Notes: a model not told the origin generated them from the sequence alone. DNA of 64,000 nucleotides from Clostridia bacterium (GCA_900764045.1 CAAFMN010000085.1:82127-146126), one strand, 5' to 3'. Counted from the stretch's first letter, positions 1 to 7,713 are shown. A program made the numbers and translations.

Positions 1-60
1 AGCAGGAGGGCATACGCCGCCGTTTGATGGATATAATTGTCTGAAATACAAAAAAACTGC

Positions 61-89
61 TTGACAACTTGTTTTTCTTATGTTAAGAT
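61..89 (+). promoter_or_regulatory. Promoter of the rplU operon
   Basis: TTGACA at 61-66 and TAAGAT at 84-89 are separated by 17 bases, with a TG one base before the -10 (extended -10). This is a near-consensus housekeeping promoter and the only one seen upstream of the ribosomal block. Confidence 0.8.
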
Positions 90-95
90 ACTACT

Positions 96-172
96 GTTGC
101 CGCTCGATGGGGTTTTATAAAGTATGGATTCATACTACCGTAATCGGCGAGTTTAGAAAGAAGGAGGTGCCT
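96..172 (+). ncRNA. Probable L21 leader (ribosomal protein autoregulatory 5' UTR)
   Basis: About 80 bases lie between the predicted transcription start and the rplU start codon. They contain a small hairpin AGTATG-gatt-CATACT (121-136), a CCG-taat-CGG hairpin right after it, and CTCG/CGAG segments that could close an outer stem before the AAGGAGGTG ribosome binding site. Position and layout agree with the L21 leader known in Firmicutes, where L21 binds its own mRNA; I cannot run a covariance model, so the family call is an inference. Confidence 0.5.
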
Positions 173-176
173 GAGT

Positions 177-488
177 ATGTACGCAGTTATTGAGACTGGC
201 GGAAAGCAGTACCGGGTACAAGAAGGAGACGTTGTATTTGTCGAGAAGCTTGGTCTGGTTGAGGGTGAGGCTTATACCTTTGATAAGGTTTTGGCCGTAT
301 TCAACGAGGACGGAGCGAAGGTTGGTACTCCTTATGTAGAGGGTGCAAAGGTTGCTGCGACCACCATTAAGGAAGGCCGTGCAAAGAAGATCACTGTTTA
401 CAAGTATAAGTCCAAGAAGGGCTATCACAAGAAGCAGGGACACAGACAGTTCTTCACCAAGCTGAAGATCGATTCGATCCAGGCGTAA
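177..488 (+). CDS. rplU: 50S ribosomal protein L21
   Basis: The 103-residue product begins MYAVIETGGKQYRV, the hallmark N-terminus of bacterial L21, and has the lysine-rich C-terminal half (SKKGYHKKQGHRQ region) that contacts 23S rRNA. Length is normal for the family. The start is supported by AAGGAGGTG eight bases upstream. It is the first gene of the conserved rplU-prp-rpmA cluster and is followed after 16 bases by prp. Expression is probably set by the strong promoter at 61-89 and by L21 feedback on its leader. Confidence 0.98.
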   Translation: MYAVIETGGKQYRVQEGDVVFVEKLGLVEGEAYTFDKVLAVFNEDGAKVGTPYVEGAKVAATTIKEGRAKKITVYKYKSKKGYHKKQGHRQFFTKLKIDSIQA

Positions 489-504
489 GAGGAATGGGTG
501 TACG

Positions 505-846
505 ATGATTGAAGCAGTCTTTTATACAAATACCGCAGGTAGGATCTGGAGTTTTCAGATTCACGGCCATGCCGGGTATGCCAATGCTGGTGAACCGGAT
601 ATTGTCTGTGCGGCGGTATCTGCGCTTTCGCTGAATACTGTCAATGGTTTAGAGAAATTCTCTGAGGATGCGTTCTCTTATGAGATGGATCCGGATGGTT
701 TTCTTTCTGCGACAGTAGAAGCGGTTCGGGCAGGAAAGGGCAGCAGTCAGACAGATTTGATTTTGAATCTTCTGTTGTTAGGACTTCAATCGGTTTCTGA
801 GTCATACAGTGAACATGTTACCGTAAAAGTATGCAAGCGCACATGA
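505..846 (+). CDS. prp: Ribosomal-processing cysteine protease Prp (YsxB family)
   Basis: The 113-residue protein carries the Prp signature GHAGYA...DIVCAAVSAL with the catalytic pair His22 and Cys35. In Firmicutes that make L27 with an N-terminal extension, Prp removes this extension, which is essential for a functional 50S subunit. The gene sits between rplU and rpmA, as in Staphylococcus and Bacillus, and the neighbouring L27 here does carry the extension, so enzyme and substrate are encoded side by side. The family call is secure; activity on this L27 is inferred from the motif. Confidence 0.93.
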   Translation: MIEAVFYTNTAGRIWSFQIHGHAGYANAGEPDIVCAAVSALSLNTVNGLEKFSEDAFSYEMDPDGFLSATVEAVRAGKGSSQTDLILNLLLLGLQSVSESYSEHVTVKVCKRT

Positions 847-861
847 AGGAGGTGCAATACA

Positions 862-1152
862 ATGCTTCAGATGAATCTTCAGTTATTTGCTCATAAAAAG
901 GGTGTTGGTTCTACTAAGAATGGACGTGATTCCGAGTCCAAGCGCCTGGGAGCAAAGAGAGCCGATGGTCAGGTAGTTAAGGCCGGTAATATTCTGTATC
1001 GTCAGCGCGGTACCAGAATCCATCCGGGTGTTAACGTTGGTATCGGCAAGGATGATACCCTTTACGCTTTGGTAGAGGGCCGTGTTAAGTTTGAGAGAAA
1101 GGGCCGCGACAAGAAGCAGGTTTCTGTATATCCTGTTGAGCAGGCTGTTTGA
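862..1152 (+). CDS. rpmA: 50S ribosomal protein L27 (with Prp-cleaved N-terminal extension)
   Basis: The 96-residue protein has the typical L27 core AHKKGVGSTKNGRDS and conserved basic body. Before the core it has nine residues, MLQMNLQLF, matching the extension that Prp cleaves after Phe in Staphylococcus aureus, leaving Ala as the mature N-terminus that reaches the peptidyl transferase centre. The ribosome binding site GGAGGTG lies at a normal distance. A hairpin with a T-run follows at 1195-1233. Confidence 0.97.
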   Translation: MLQMNLQLFAHKKGVGSTKNGRDSESKRLGAKRADGQVVKAGNILYRQRGTRIHPGVNVGIGKDDTLYALVEGRVKFERKGRDKKQVSVYPVEQAV

Positions 1153-1194
1153 TCTTAACAGACACATGTATTTGAACGAGAGTTCAGCTATCGG

Positions 1195-1233
1195 GCAGGT
1201 TTCAAATAGTCTTTATTTGGAACCTGCTTTTTC
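1195..1233 (+). terminator. Intrinsic terminator or attenuator between rpmA and obgE
   Basis: GCAGGTTTCAAATA (1195-1208) pairs with TATTTGGAACCTGC (1214-1227, one G-T/A-C imperfection) and is followed by TTTTTCTC. It stands only 24 bases before the obgE start codon and just before its ribosome binding site, so it probably lets part of the transcription through. Confidence 0.8.
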
Positions 1234-1251
1234 TCAATAAAGGAGATCTCT

Positions 1252-2550
1252 ATGTTTGTAGATGAAGCTAAGATTTATATAGAATCCGGGAAAGGCGGCA
1301 ACGGCTGTGCTTCTTTTCGCCGGGAGAAATATGTAGCCAACGGCGGCCCGGATGGCGGAGACGGCGGTAAGGGCGGAGACGTCGTATTTGTAACAGAGGA
1401 AGGACTCAATACCCTGTCCGATTTTCGCAACCGCCGAATCTATAAAGCGGATCGCGGCGGAGACGGCAGCGGTAAGAATTGTCATGGTAAGGATGCGGCG
1501 GACCTGGTCATCGCTGTTCCTATCGGAACGGTTCTGCGCGAAGAATCTACCGGACTCGTCGTTGCGGATCTGTCCAAGCCCAATATGCGTGAGGTGATCC
1601 TGCAGGGCGGCCGCGGCGGAAAGGGAAACCAGCACTATGCAACTCCTACGATGCAGATTCCGAAGTACGCGCAGCCTGGACGTCCCGGAAAGAGTCTAAA
1701 CCTTATAATGGAGCTGAAGGTCCTGGCGGATGTAGGGCTGCTGGGGTATCCGAATGCCGGTAAATCCACGTTTCTTTCCCGAGTCTCCAATGCGCGTCCC
1801 AAGATCGCAAGCTATCCCTTCACTACCCTGGAACCGAATCTGGGCGTAGTAGAGCTGCCTTATGGCAAATCGCTGGTCATCGCTGATATTCCCGGACTGA
1901 TCGAAGGTGCTTCTGAGGGCGTTGGCCTTGGACATGAATTCCTAAAGCATCTGGAACGCACCCGCGTCCTGATTCATCTGGTGGATACTGCCGGTCTGGA
2001 TGGACGTGATCCCATTAGCGATCTGGAAAAGATCAACCAGGAGCTGGCGCGGTATAGTGATCGTCTTGCGGCTTTGCCGCAGGTAATCGGCGCCAATAAG
2101 ATGGACCTTCCGGATGCCAAGCTCTATTATGATATGCTGGAGGAGTACTGTCAGGAACATCATATGATCCTGTATCCCATTTCGGCCGCAACCGGCGAGG
2201 GCGTCCGCGACCTTCTGGACCGTGTTGTTCAGATCCGTGATCAAATCGGTGAAGAGCCCGCTGTCTTCGAAAAAGAGTACTTCATAGAAGAGCAGGAGGC
2301 ACTCCAGGCCTTAAAGGAAAGTGACGGCGATGGTATCGATATTGAGCAGCTGCCGGACGGAACTTATGTGGTCGGCGGTCCTGCGATTGAAAAAATGCTT
2401 GGATTCACCCATCTGGAGAGCGAAAAAGGCTTTGACTTCTTCCAGCGATTCCTACGAGAGCGCGGCGTAATTGCCCGTCTGGAAGAGATGGGTATTCAAG
2501 AAGGGGATACCGTACAGGTGGATGACACCGCTTTTGAATATTATCCGTAA
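1252..2550 (+). CDS. obgE: Obg/CgtA GTPase, ribosome assembly and stress regulator
   Basis: The 432-residue protein has all three Obg domains in order: the glycine-rich Obg fold (about residues 1-157, with GGKGGDGC- and GGDGGxGG-type repeats), a GTPase domain with the P-loop GYPNAGKST, DIPGLIEGA (switch/G3) and NKMD (G4), and a C-terminal OCT domain (about 345-430). Obg proteins bind the 50S subunit late in assembly and respond to guanine nucleotides including ppGpp. Position directly after rpmA is the classical order. The AAAGGAGATCTCT upstream of ATG supports the start. Confidence 0.97.
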   Translation: MFVDEAKIYIESGKGGNGCASFRREKYVANGGPDGGDGGKGGDVVFVTEEGLNTLSDFRNRRIYKADRGGDGSGKNCHGKDAADLVIAVPIGTVLREESTGLVVADLSKPNMREVILQGGRGGKGNQHYATPTMQIPKYAQPGRPGKSLNLIMELKVLADVGLLGYPNAGKSTFLSRVSNARPKIASYPFTTLEPNLGVVELPYGKSLVIADIPGLIEGASEGVGLGHEFLKHLERTRVLIHLVDTAGLDGRDPISDLEKINQELARYSDRLAALPQVIGANKMDLPDAKLYYDMLEEYCQEHHMILYPISAATGEGVRDLLDRVVQIRDQIGEEPAVFEKEYFIEEQEALQALKESDGDGIDIEQLPDGTYVVGGPAIEKMLGFTHLESEKGFDFFQRFLRERGVIARLEEMGIQEGDTVQVDDTAFEYYP

Positions 2551-2574
2551 ACTGTCAATACAGAAAGGACTATC

Positions 2575-2865
2575 ATGCTTACAACCAAACAACGTGCTTA
2601 TCTAAAATCCCTGGCAAGCGTAATGGAGCCGATCTTTCAGGTCGGTAAGAGCGGAGCCGCACCGGAACTTGTTAACGCTCTGGATGATGCTCTGGAAAAA
2701 AGAGAATTGATCAAAATCAATGTATTAAACAACTGTTTTGAGGATATCCGATCCCTGGCGGAAACGATCGCTTCCAGAACTCATTCTGAGGTCGTGCAGG
2801 TGATCGGACATAAGATCATTCTCTACCGTACCTCCAAGAAGCCGCATATTGAGCTGCCGCGTTAA
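2575..2865 (+). CDS. yhbY: YhbY-family RNA-binding protein (CRM domain)
   Basis: A 96-residue single CRM-domain protein, starting MLTTKQRAYLKSLA and containing the conserved QVGKSG and the IGHKIILYR segment near the C-terminus. YhbY proteins associate with pre-50S particles. It lies 24 bases after obgE in the ribosome-assembly block and is probably co-transcribed with it. Confidence 0.93.
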   Translation: MLTTKQRAYLKSLASVMEPIFQVGKSGAAPELVNALDDALEKRELIKINVLNNCFEDIRSLAETIASRTHSEVVQVIGHKIILYRTSKKPHIELPR

Positions 2866-2891
2866 AACGAATAAAATAAGAGGATACCAAA

Positions 2892-3566
2892 ATGACGGAA
2901 AACCGAGCCGTATTTCACGATCTGTATGACCCGAAAGCAAAGCGGGTTGCTGTGATGGGCGGAACCTTTGACCCGATCCATTACGGACACCTCGTAACAG
3001 CGGAGGCTGTCCGCCAGGAGTTTCAGATCGATCAGGTACTGTTCATTCCCACCGGACGGCCGCCGCATAAATCAGATCGGGTCATCAGCGATCCGGAGAA
3101 CCGATACCTGATGACTCTGCTGGCTACAGAGTCCAATGATGATTTCTATGTGTCCCGTTTAGAGATCGATCGTGTAGGGTATACCTATACCATTGATACC
3201 ATTCACGCCTTACAGGAGATTTACGGACCGGATACGGAGATCTTCTTTATTACCGGCGCAGATGCGTTCTATCAGATGTTCAGCTGGCATAACGCGGAAG
3301 AGCTCCTGGCCTCTTGTACCTTTGTCGCCGCGACACGTCCCGGATACAACAAAGAAGAGCTGATGCGCCGGATTCTTACCACTCATGAAGACAATCCGCT
3401 GCGGAAATTTCATTTTCTCGAGGTACCGGCGCTCTCCATATCTTCCTCTGACATCCGCGCCAGGATCCAATCGGGACGCTCTATCAAGTATCTGGTACCG
3501 GAATCGGTTGAGAATTTCATTCAGAAATACCATCTGTATCAGAAGGAGGAGGTTGCTGAGAGATGA
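2892..3566 (+). CDS. nadD: Nicotinate-nucleotide adenylyltransferase
   Basis: The 224-residue protein has the nucleotidyltransferase motif GGTFDPIHYGH (residues 23-33, with both catalytic histidines) and the C-terminal SISSSDIRARI motif that binds ATP phosphates. It makes deamido-NAD from nicotinate mononucleotide. The N-terminus is about 17 residues longer than many NadD proteins; the chosen ATG follows a weak AGAGGA-type site, and a shorter start is possible. It overlaps yqeK by four bases (ATGA). Confidence 0.95.
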   Translation: MTENRAVFHDLYDPKAKRVAVMGGTFDPIHYGHLVTAEAVRQEFQIDQVLFIPTGRPPHKSDRVISDPENRYLMTLLATESNDDFYVSRLEIDRVGYTYTIDTIHALQEIYGPDTEIFFITGADAFYQMFSWHNAEELLASCTFVAATRPGYNKEELMRRILTTHEDNPLRKFHFLEVPALSISSSDIRARIQSGRSIKYLVPESVENFIQKYHLYQKEEVAER

Positions 3567-4135
3567 ACAGCCCGGCAAGAATCGAAATCATCCGCTGGTT
3601 ATATGACACTCTAAAGCCCAAACGTTTTATACATACCCTGGGCGTCGAAGAGACGGCTGTGCGTCTGGCCAGAGCCTATGACATCTCTGAAACAGAGGCA
3701 TCGACCGCCGCCTTACTTCATGACTGCGCCAAAAACCTGTCCGAAGAGAAGCTGTTGCAGATCTGTGAAAGGGAACATGTTGATCTAGGCCCCAACAGCG
3801 CCTATCCGCAGCTTCTGCATGCTTTTGCCGCGCCCTATACGGCACAGCAGCGTTTTGGAAATGTATTCTCCCCGGAAATTCTGGATGCGATTCGGTATCA
3901 TACGACCGGCCGAGCCGAAATGACTCTTCTCGACAAAATCATATTTTCTGCCGATTATACGGAACCGGGCCGCAAACCGTTTCCCGGTCTGGAAGAAGCA
4001 CGAACGCTTTTGTCGAAAGATCTGGATCAGGGTACGCTTTACATTTTGAAAAATACCGTCGAATACCTGCATCGACAAGATCTTACCGTACATCCCTATA
4101 CCATGGAAGCACTGCAGAATCTGTCAAATCAATAA
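3563..4135 (+). CDS. yqeK: YqeK HD-domain hydrolase (Ap4A-type)
   Basis: A 190-residue HD-superfamily protein with the metal-binding motif HDCAKN preceded by ALL, and further histidines downstream (RYHTTG, DYTEPGR). The YqeK family includes symmetrical diadenosine tetraphosphate hydrolases. The ATGA overlap with nadD shows translational coupling, and the order nadD-yqeK-rsfS is conserved in Firmicutes. AGGAGGTTGCTGAG just before the start provides the ribosome binding site inside nadD. Confidence 0.92.
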   Translation: MNSPARIEIIRWLYDTLKPKRFIHTLGVEETAVRLARAYDISETEASTAALLHDCAKNLSEEKLLQICEREHVDLGPNSAYPQLLHAFAAPYTAQQRFGNVFSPEILDAIRYHTTGRAEMTLLDKIIFSADYTEPGRKPFPGLEEARTLLSKDLDQGTLYILKNTVEYLHRQDLTVHPYTMEALQNLSNQ

Positions 4136-4152
4136 GGAAAGGAGACGACTGA

Positions 4153-4527
4153 ATGGAAAAATCATTACAGGAGGATTTAAAAGAATCCGCCAAAATGGCG
4201 AAAATCGCCTATAAAGCTTTGGAAGATAAGATGGGGGAGGATATCCGCATTCTGGATATCCATGAAGTCTCTGTCCTGGCCGACTATTTTGTTATCGCTC
4301 ACGGCCGCAATCCCAACCATGTCAAGGCACTGCTGGATGAAGTAGAGGAAAAGCTGGCTGAAGCAGGTTACGAAGCTTCTGACAAGGAAGGCCTGAACAC
4401 CTGTACCTGGGGACTCATCGATTTCCAGCGCGTGATCATTCATGTATTCAGCCAGGAAGCTAGAGTCTTTTATAATTTGGAACGAATCTGGTCTGACGGA
4501 AAAAAGGTCGCACCGGAAGAATTATAA
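4153..4527 (+). CDS. rsfS: Ribosome silencing factor RsfS (RsfA, L14-binding)
   Basis: The 124-residue protein matches the RsfS/DUF143 fold: ALEDKMGEDIRILDI, the DYFVIAHGRNPNHVKALLD segment and the conserved W-L-D/F-Q-R region near the C-terminus (GLIDFQRVIIHVF). RsfS binds uL14 and blocks subunit joining when nutrients are low. It closes the ribosome-NAD block, 17 bases after yqeK, and is followed by a clear terminator. Confidence 0.95.
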   Translation: MEKSLQEDLKESAKMAKIAYKALEDKMGEDIRILDIHEVSVLADYFVIAHGRNPNHVKALLDEVEEKLAEAGYEASDKEGLNTCTWGLIDFQRVIIHVFSQEARVFYNLERIWSDGKKVAPEEL

Positions 4528-4538
4528 AAAACTATGTA

Positions 4539-4580
4539 ACACACGGACCATTCATACAATGCGTCCGTGTGTTTTATTTT
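4539..4580 (+). terminator. Terminator after rsfS
   Basis: ACACACGGAC (4539-4548) pairs perfectly with GTCCGTGTGT (4563-4572), followed by TTTATTTTG. It ends the plus-strand ribosomal block. Confidence 0.85.
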
Positions 4581-4619
4581 GTCATTTTATCTGAAGAAGG
4601 GCCGTTTTTACCGCTCTGC

Positions 4620-4658
4620 AACTATTCGCAAAACACAACTTTTACGAAAAGTTGTGTT
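4620..4658. repeat. Perfect 12-bp inverted repeat beside a 14-bp repeat copy
   Basis: AACACAACTTTT (4632-4643) and AAAAGTTGTGTT (4647-4658) form a perfect hairpin with a three-base loop. It lies past the 3' end of rubrerythrin and may end its transcript, though the following T-run on the minus strand is short. Bases 4620-4633 (aactattcgcaaaa) are repeated exactly at 5360-5373 on the other side of the rubrerythrin gene. Confidence 0.65.
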
Positions 4659-4687
4659 GAAAAAGAGGCCACTTCTTTCGAAAACAC

Positions 4688-5272
4688 TCAATAATCCTTT
4701 CTATGGACCTGATAATATCCCTGTGGGTTTTTACATACCGGACAGATCTTAGGCGGTTCTGTCCCCGTATAAACATATCCGCATACATCGCAAATCCATG
4801 TAATCTCAACATCTTTTTTCAAAAGTTCATTGTCCCGAACAAGTTCGTAAAATGCACGGAAACGTTCTTCATGATTTTTTTCAATAGACGCTATATCTGA
4901 GAAAAGCTTTGCGATCCCTGGAAATCCTTCTTGTCCTGCAATCTGCGCATACTCCGGATACAACTTTGCGTGTTCTTCATGTTCGCCTTGCGCCGCAGAT
5001 TCCAGATTGGTCATTGTATTATTGATCGCTACCGGAAAATCCGCCGCAATATCTACCGTACGCTGATTTAAGCCATATTCATTCATAGCCTGAAAAAACT
5101 GTTTCGCGTGCGCATCCTCATTGGATGCCGTAATTGTAAAGATCTGAGCAATCTGATGCAAACCTTCCTGATGTGCTTTTTCTGCATAGATCATATATCG
5201 GTTCCTGGCCTGCGATTCACCGGCAAATGCTTTCATAAGACTGCGGGCAGTCTCTGTTCCTTCAAGATTCAT
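4688..5272 (-). CDS. rbr: Rubrerythrin (non-haem di-iron peroxidase)
   Basis: The 194-residue protein has the ferritin-like four-helix domain with di-iron ligands (FAGESQARNRY, EEHAKLYPEYA, KNHEERF) followed by a C-terminal rubredoxin domain with two CxxC pairs (CDVCGY and CPVCKN). Rubrerythrins reduce hydrogen peroxide with NAD(P)H-derived electrons in anaerobes. A longer reading frame exists upstream, but AGGAGGC ten bases before the ATG at 5272 and the family N-terminus MNLEGTETA fix this start. It is divergent from the TtcA-like gene. Confidence 0.95.
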   Translation of the reverse strand: MNLEGTETARSLMKAFAGESQARNRYMIYAEKAHQEGLHQIAQIFTITASNEDAHAKQFFQAMNEYGLNQRTVDIAADFPVAINNTMTNLESAAQGEHEEHAKLYPEYAQIAGQEGFPGIAKLFSDIASIEKNHEERFRAFYELVRDNELLKKDVEITWICDVCGYVYTGTEPPKICPVCKNPQGYYQVHRKDY

Positions 5273-5359
5273 AGTATAATGCCTCCTAAAATAGTCTACA
5301 GATCCAGTATGAACCCTCTGAAGAAAATTATGCATGAAGCTTCTTATTATTTTGCCCAT

Positions 5360-5373
5360 AACTATTCGCAAAA
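5360..5373. repeat. Second copy of a 14-bp repeat flanking rubrerythrin
   Basis: The sequence aactattcgcaaaa is identical to 4620-4633, in the same orientation, and lies in the rubrerythrin upstream region. On the minus strand it supplies TTGCGA, which with TAATAA 16 bases on could be a weak rubrerythrin promoter. Confidence 0.6.
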
Positions 5374-5392
5374 TATTTCTTGTACCGCATAC

Positions 5393-5421
5393 TTGAAAAA
5401 AGCAATGCTTTATGTTACAAT
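5393..5421 (+). promoter_or_regulatory. Promoter of the ttcA-like/recombinase pair
   Basis: TTGAAA at 5393-5398, 17-base spacer, TACAAT at 5416-5421 with an upstream TG (extended -10). Confidence 0.75.
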
Positions 5422-5457
5422 ATAGCCATATTATGATTACAGAAAGGCGGTCCTATC

Positions 5458-6186
5458 GTGACATACCAGCGGCTTTTGAGCTATACACGAAAAGCGATTG
5501 ATGATTATCAAATGATTCAGGAAGGAGACAAGATCGCAGTCGGTGTCTCCGGGGGCAAGGACAGCATTACACTCGCTCTTGCGTTAAAGGGGCTGCAAAG
5601 GTTTTATCCAAAGCACTTCGAACTTATGGCATTTACTGTCTCCTTGGGATTTCCGAATTTTGATACCTCCCGTCTGGAAGCCTTTATGGCTGAGCATGAG
5701 ATCCCCTACTCTGTTATTTCCACCGATATCGGGCCAATCGTATTTGAAGAACGTAAAGAAGAGAATCCCTGCTCTCTTTGTTCTAAGATGCGAAAGGGCG
5801 CGCTCAATGAGTTTGCTAAGGCAAACGGATGCAATAAAATCGCTCTGGGACACCATAAAGAAGATGTCATAGAAACTTTCTTTATGAGTCTGTTCTATGA
5901 AGGACGCGTACACACTTTCGCTCCCGTCACGTATTGGGATCGGATGCAGCTTTACGCCATCCGTCCGCTGATCTATACGCCTGAAGCCGATATTATCGCC
6001 TTTGCCCGCAATATGGAATTGCCAATTGTCAAGAATCCATGTCCGGCCGACGGCAATACCACCCGCAGAGATTTTAAGGAACGTCTGCGTCAATGGAACA
6101 AGGAGATCGGTCAGACAACCGAACGCACCTTCCGCGCCATCCAGACCAGTATCCCCAGCTGGAAGCTGCCGGTGGAGAAGCCATGA
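5458..6186 (+). CDS. ttcA: TtcA-like tRNA 2-thiocytidine synthetase (PP-loop ATPase)
   Basis: The 242-residue protein has the PP-loop SGGKDS at 31-36, the CxxC pair Cys105/Cys108 (PCSLCSKMRKGAL), the GHHKEDVIETF segment and a third cysteine at 195 (NPCPAD). Three cysteines in this arrangement hold the Fe-S cluster of TtcA, which thiolates C32 of tRNAs. The start is GTG at 5458, preceded by GAAAGGCGG. TtcA proteins of enterobacteria are longer (about 310 residues), so this is the short Firmicute form and its exact tRNA target is inferred. It overlaps the recombinase by four bases. Confidence 0.85.
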   Translation: MTYQRLLSYTRKAIDDYQMIQEGDKIAVGVSGGKDSITLALALKGLQRFYPKHFELMAFTVSLGFPNFDTSRLEAFMAEHEIPYSVISTDIGPIVFEERKEENPCSLCSKMRKGALNEFAKANGCNKIALGHHKEDVIETFFMSLFYEGRVHTFAPVTYWDRMQLYAIRPLIYTPEADIIAFARNMELPIVKNPCPADGNTTRRDFKERLRQWNKEIGQTTERTFRAIQTSIPSWKLPVEKP

Positions 6187-7274
6187 GCAGTTATCATGAA
6201 GAACAGCGCCGTAAGATGATCCTCCGTCTGCGGGATCTTCTGTTGGAACTTCCGGATTTCTGTTTTGAATATTTTCGTGGAATTGAACCTACGACCGCAG
6301 AGAGAACCCGGCTGGGATATGCCTATGATCTGAAGATCTTTTTTCAGTACCTGACAGAATATATCCCCGCTTTTCAAGGAAAAACAATGCACGACCTGAC
6401 TCTGGAGGATCTGAATCTGGTAAGTGTTCAGGATATTGAACGTTTTCTGGAATATCTGACCTATTACGAAAAAGAGACCTCCGAAGGGGAACTCACAGAG
6501 ATGCAGAACGGAGAAAATGGAAAAGCGCGCAAAATCGCCGCCGTCCGCAGTCTCTTCAAGTACTTCTACAAAAAGCAAAAGATCCAGGGCAATCCTGCAA
6601 TGTTGGTCGATACTCCCAAGATTCACGAGAAAAACATCATCCGCCTGGAGGTCGATGAAGTAGCCCGCCTATTGGATGAGGTCGATTCCGGGGAAAAGTT
6701 GACGAGCCGACAGCAGATCTATCATAAATATACGCATACCAGAGATCTGGCCCTGATCACCCTGCTCCTCGGAACAGGGATGCGTGTCTCCGAATGTGTA
6801 GGACTCAACCTGAGCGATATCGATTCCAGTATCAATGGATTAAAGATCACACGCAAGGGCGGCAATGAAGCGGTCCTCTACTTTGGGCGAGAGGTTGAAG
6901 AGGCTCTGAAATTCTATCTGGAGGAACGAAAGCATATTATTCCGCAAAACGGTCATGAAGATGCCCTCTTTTTATCTATGCAGAAAAGGCGTCTCACCGT
7001 GCGTGCGGTTGAAAATATCGTCAAAAAATACGCATCAGTCGTCACCCGTATGAAAAAAATATCCCCTCATAAACTGCGCAGTACTTATGGCACGGCCCTG
7101 TACAGCGAAACCGGCGACATCTACCTGGTAGCCGATGTGTTGGGGCACAAAGACGTAAATACAACACGGCGCCACTATGCACAGATGGAGGACTCCCGAA
7201 GGAGAATGGCCGCCAACGCTGTTACACTGCGCCGTGAAAAAGATGACGATGATTCGCCGTCAGAAGAAGAATAG
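6183..7274 (+). CDS. Tyrosine recombinase (XerC/D-like integrase)
   Basis: The 363-residue protein has an N-terminal SAM-like core-binding domain (about 35-145) and a C-terminal catalytic domain with the full catalytic set: Arg201 (GTGMRVSE), Lys225, His296 and Arg299 (SPHKLRS), His322 (LGHKD) and Tyr332. I chose the ATG at 6183 (ATGA overlap with the ttcA-like stop) rather than the earlier in-frame start inside that gene. It is chromosomal and lies next to lexA, with no att sites or other mobile genes nearby, so a Xer-like housekeeping role is likely, but it is larger than XerC/XerD (about 300) and could be a distinct clade. Confidence 0.88.
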   Translation: MSSYHEEQRRKMILRLRDLLLELPDFCFEYFRGIEPTTAERTRLGYAYDLKIFFQYLTEYIPAFQGKTMHDLTLEDLNLVSVQDIERFLEYLTYYEKETSEGELTEMQNGENGKARKIAAVRSLFKYFYKKQKIQGNPAMLVDTPKIHEKNIIRLEVDEVARLLDEVDSGEKLTSRQQIYHKYTHTRDLALITLLLGTGMRVSECVGLNLSDIDSSINGLKITRKGGNEAVLYFGREVEEALKFYLEERKHIIPQNGHEDALFLSMQKRRLTVRAVENIVKKYASVVTRMKKISPHKLRSTYGTALYSETGDIYLVADVLGHKDVNTTRRHYAQMEDSRRRMAANAVTLRREKDDDDSPSEEE

Positions 7275-7275
7275 A

Positions 7276-7617
7276 TCAGTGCATTGACCGCGCAATCGGC
7301 AGGATCAGATACTCACCCGCATAAATTGTATCATCCGCTGACAGATTGTTCAGCGAACATATATCCTGTATATACGAACGTATGTCTTGTTCTCCTGCGG
7401 CATACTGTTCGGCAATCGTCCACAAAGAGTCGCCTTCGTGAATCTGTACGGACTCATACACTATAACAGAGTCCTCCTGCGCGAATGTCGGCTGCCGCAG
7501 AAAAAACATCGCAAATAAGCCAATTATAATCACCAATGCTCCAATTACATACTTGGAGGCGCCAATAGAATGAGAGCGGGAAACCGCATTGTGAGATACA
7601 GAAGGATTCATAGTCAT
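7276..7617 (-). CDS. yneA: YneA-like SOS cell-division suppressor (membrane LysM protein)
   Basis: A 113-residue protein with a transmembrane helix at about 22-40 and an extracytoplasmic LysM domain at about 57-107 (HEGDSLWTIAEQY...AGEYLILP). In Bacillus and Clostridia the LexA-repressed division inhibitor YneA has the same architecture and lies divergently from lexA. Here the promoter (TTGACA 7690-7695, TAGAAT 7667-7672 on the minus strand) has a LexA box inside its spacer, so induction by DNA damage is well supported. The AGGAG nine bases upstream favours the first ATG. The name is assigned by context and architecture, not by close identity. Confidence 0.82.
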   Translation of the reverse strand: MTMNPSVSHNAVSRSHSIGASKYVIGALVIIIGLFAMFFLRQPTFAQEDSVIVYESVQIHEGDSLWTIAEQYAAGEQDIRSYIQDICSLNNLSADDTIYAGEYLILPIARSMH

Positions 7618-7640
7618 GGTAGTGTTCTCCTTTCAGATCG

Positions 7641-7652
7641 GAATGTATGTTC
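7641..7652. promoter_or_regulatory. LexA box 1 (imperfect)
   Basis: GAATGTATGTTC differs by one half-site base from the Gram-positive SOS box GAACnnnnGTTC. It lies between the yneA-like promoter and its start codon. Confidence 0.6.
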
Positions 7653-7666
7653 TTGTTTATGAACCG

Positions 7667-7695
7667 ATTCTACCACGAACAAATGTTTCTGTCAA
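7667..7695 (-). promoter_or_regulatory. Promoter of the yneA-like gene with LexA box 2
   Basis: On the minus strand TTGACA (7690-7695), 17 bases, TAGAAT (7667-7672). The spacer holds the SOS box CGAACAAATGTTTC (7676-7689), so LexA binding would directly block RNA polymerase. Confidence 0.8.
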
Positions 7696-7713
7696 TACTT
7701 TTTCTCAAAAAAA

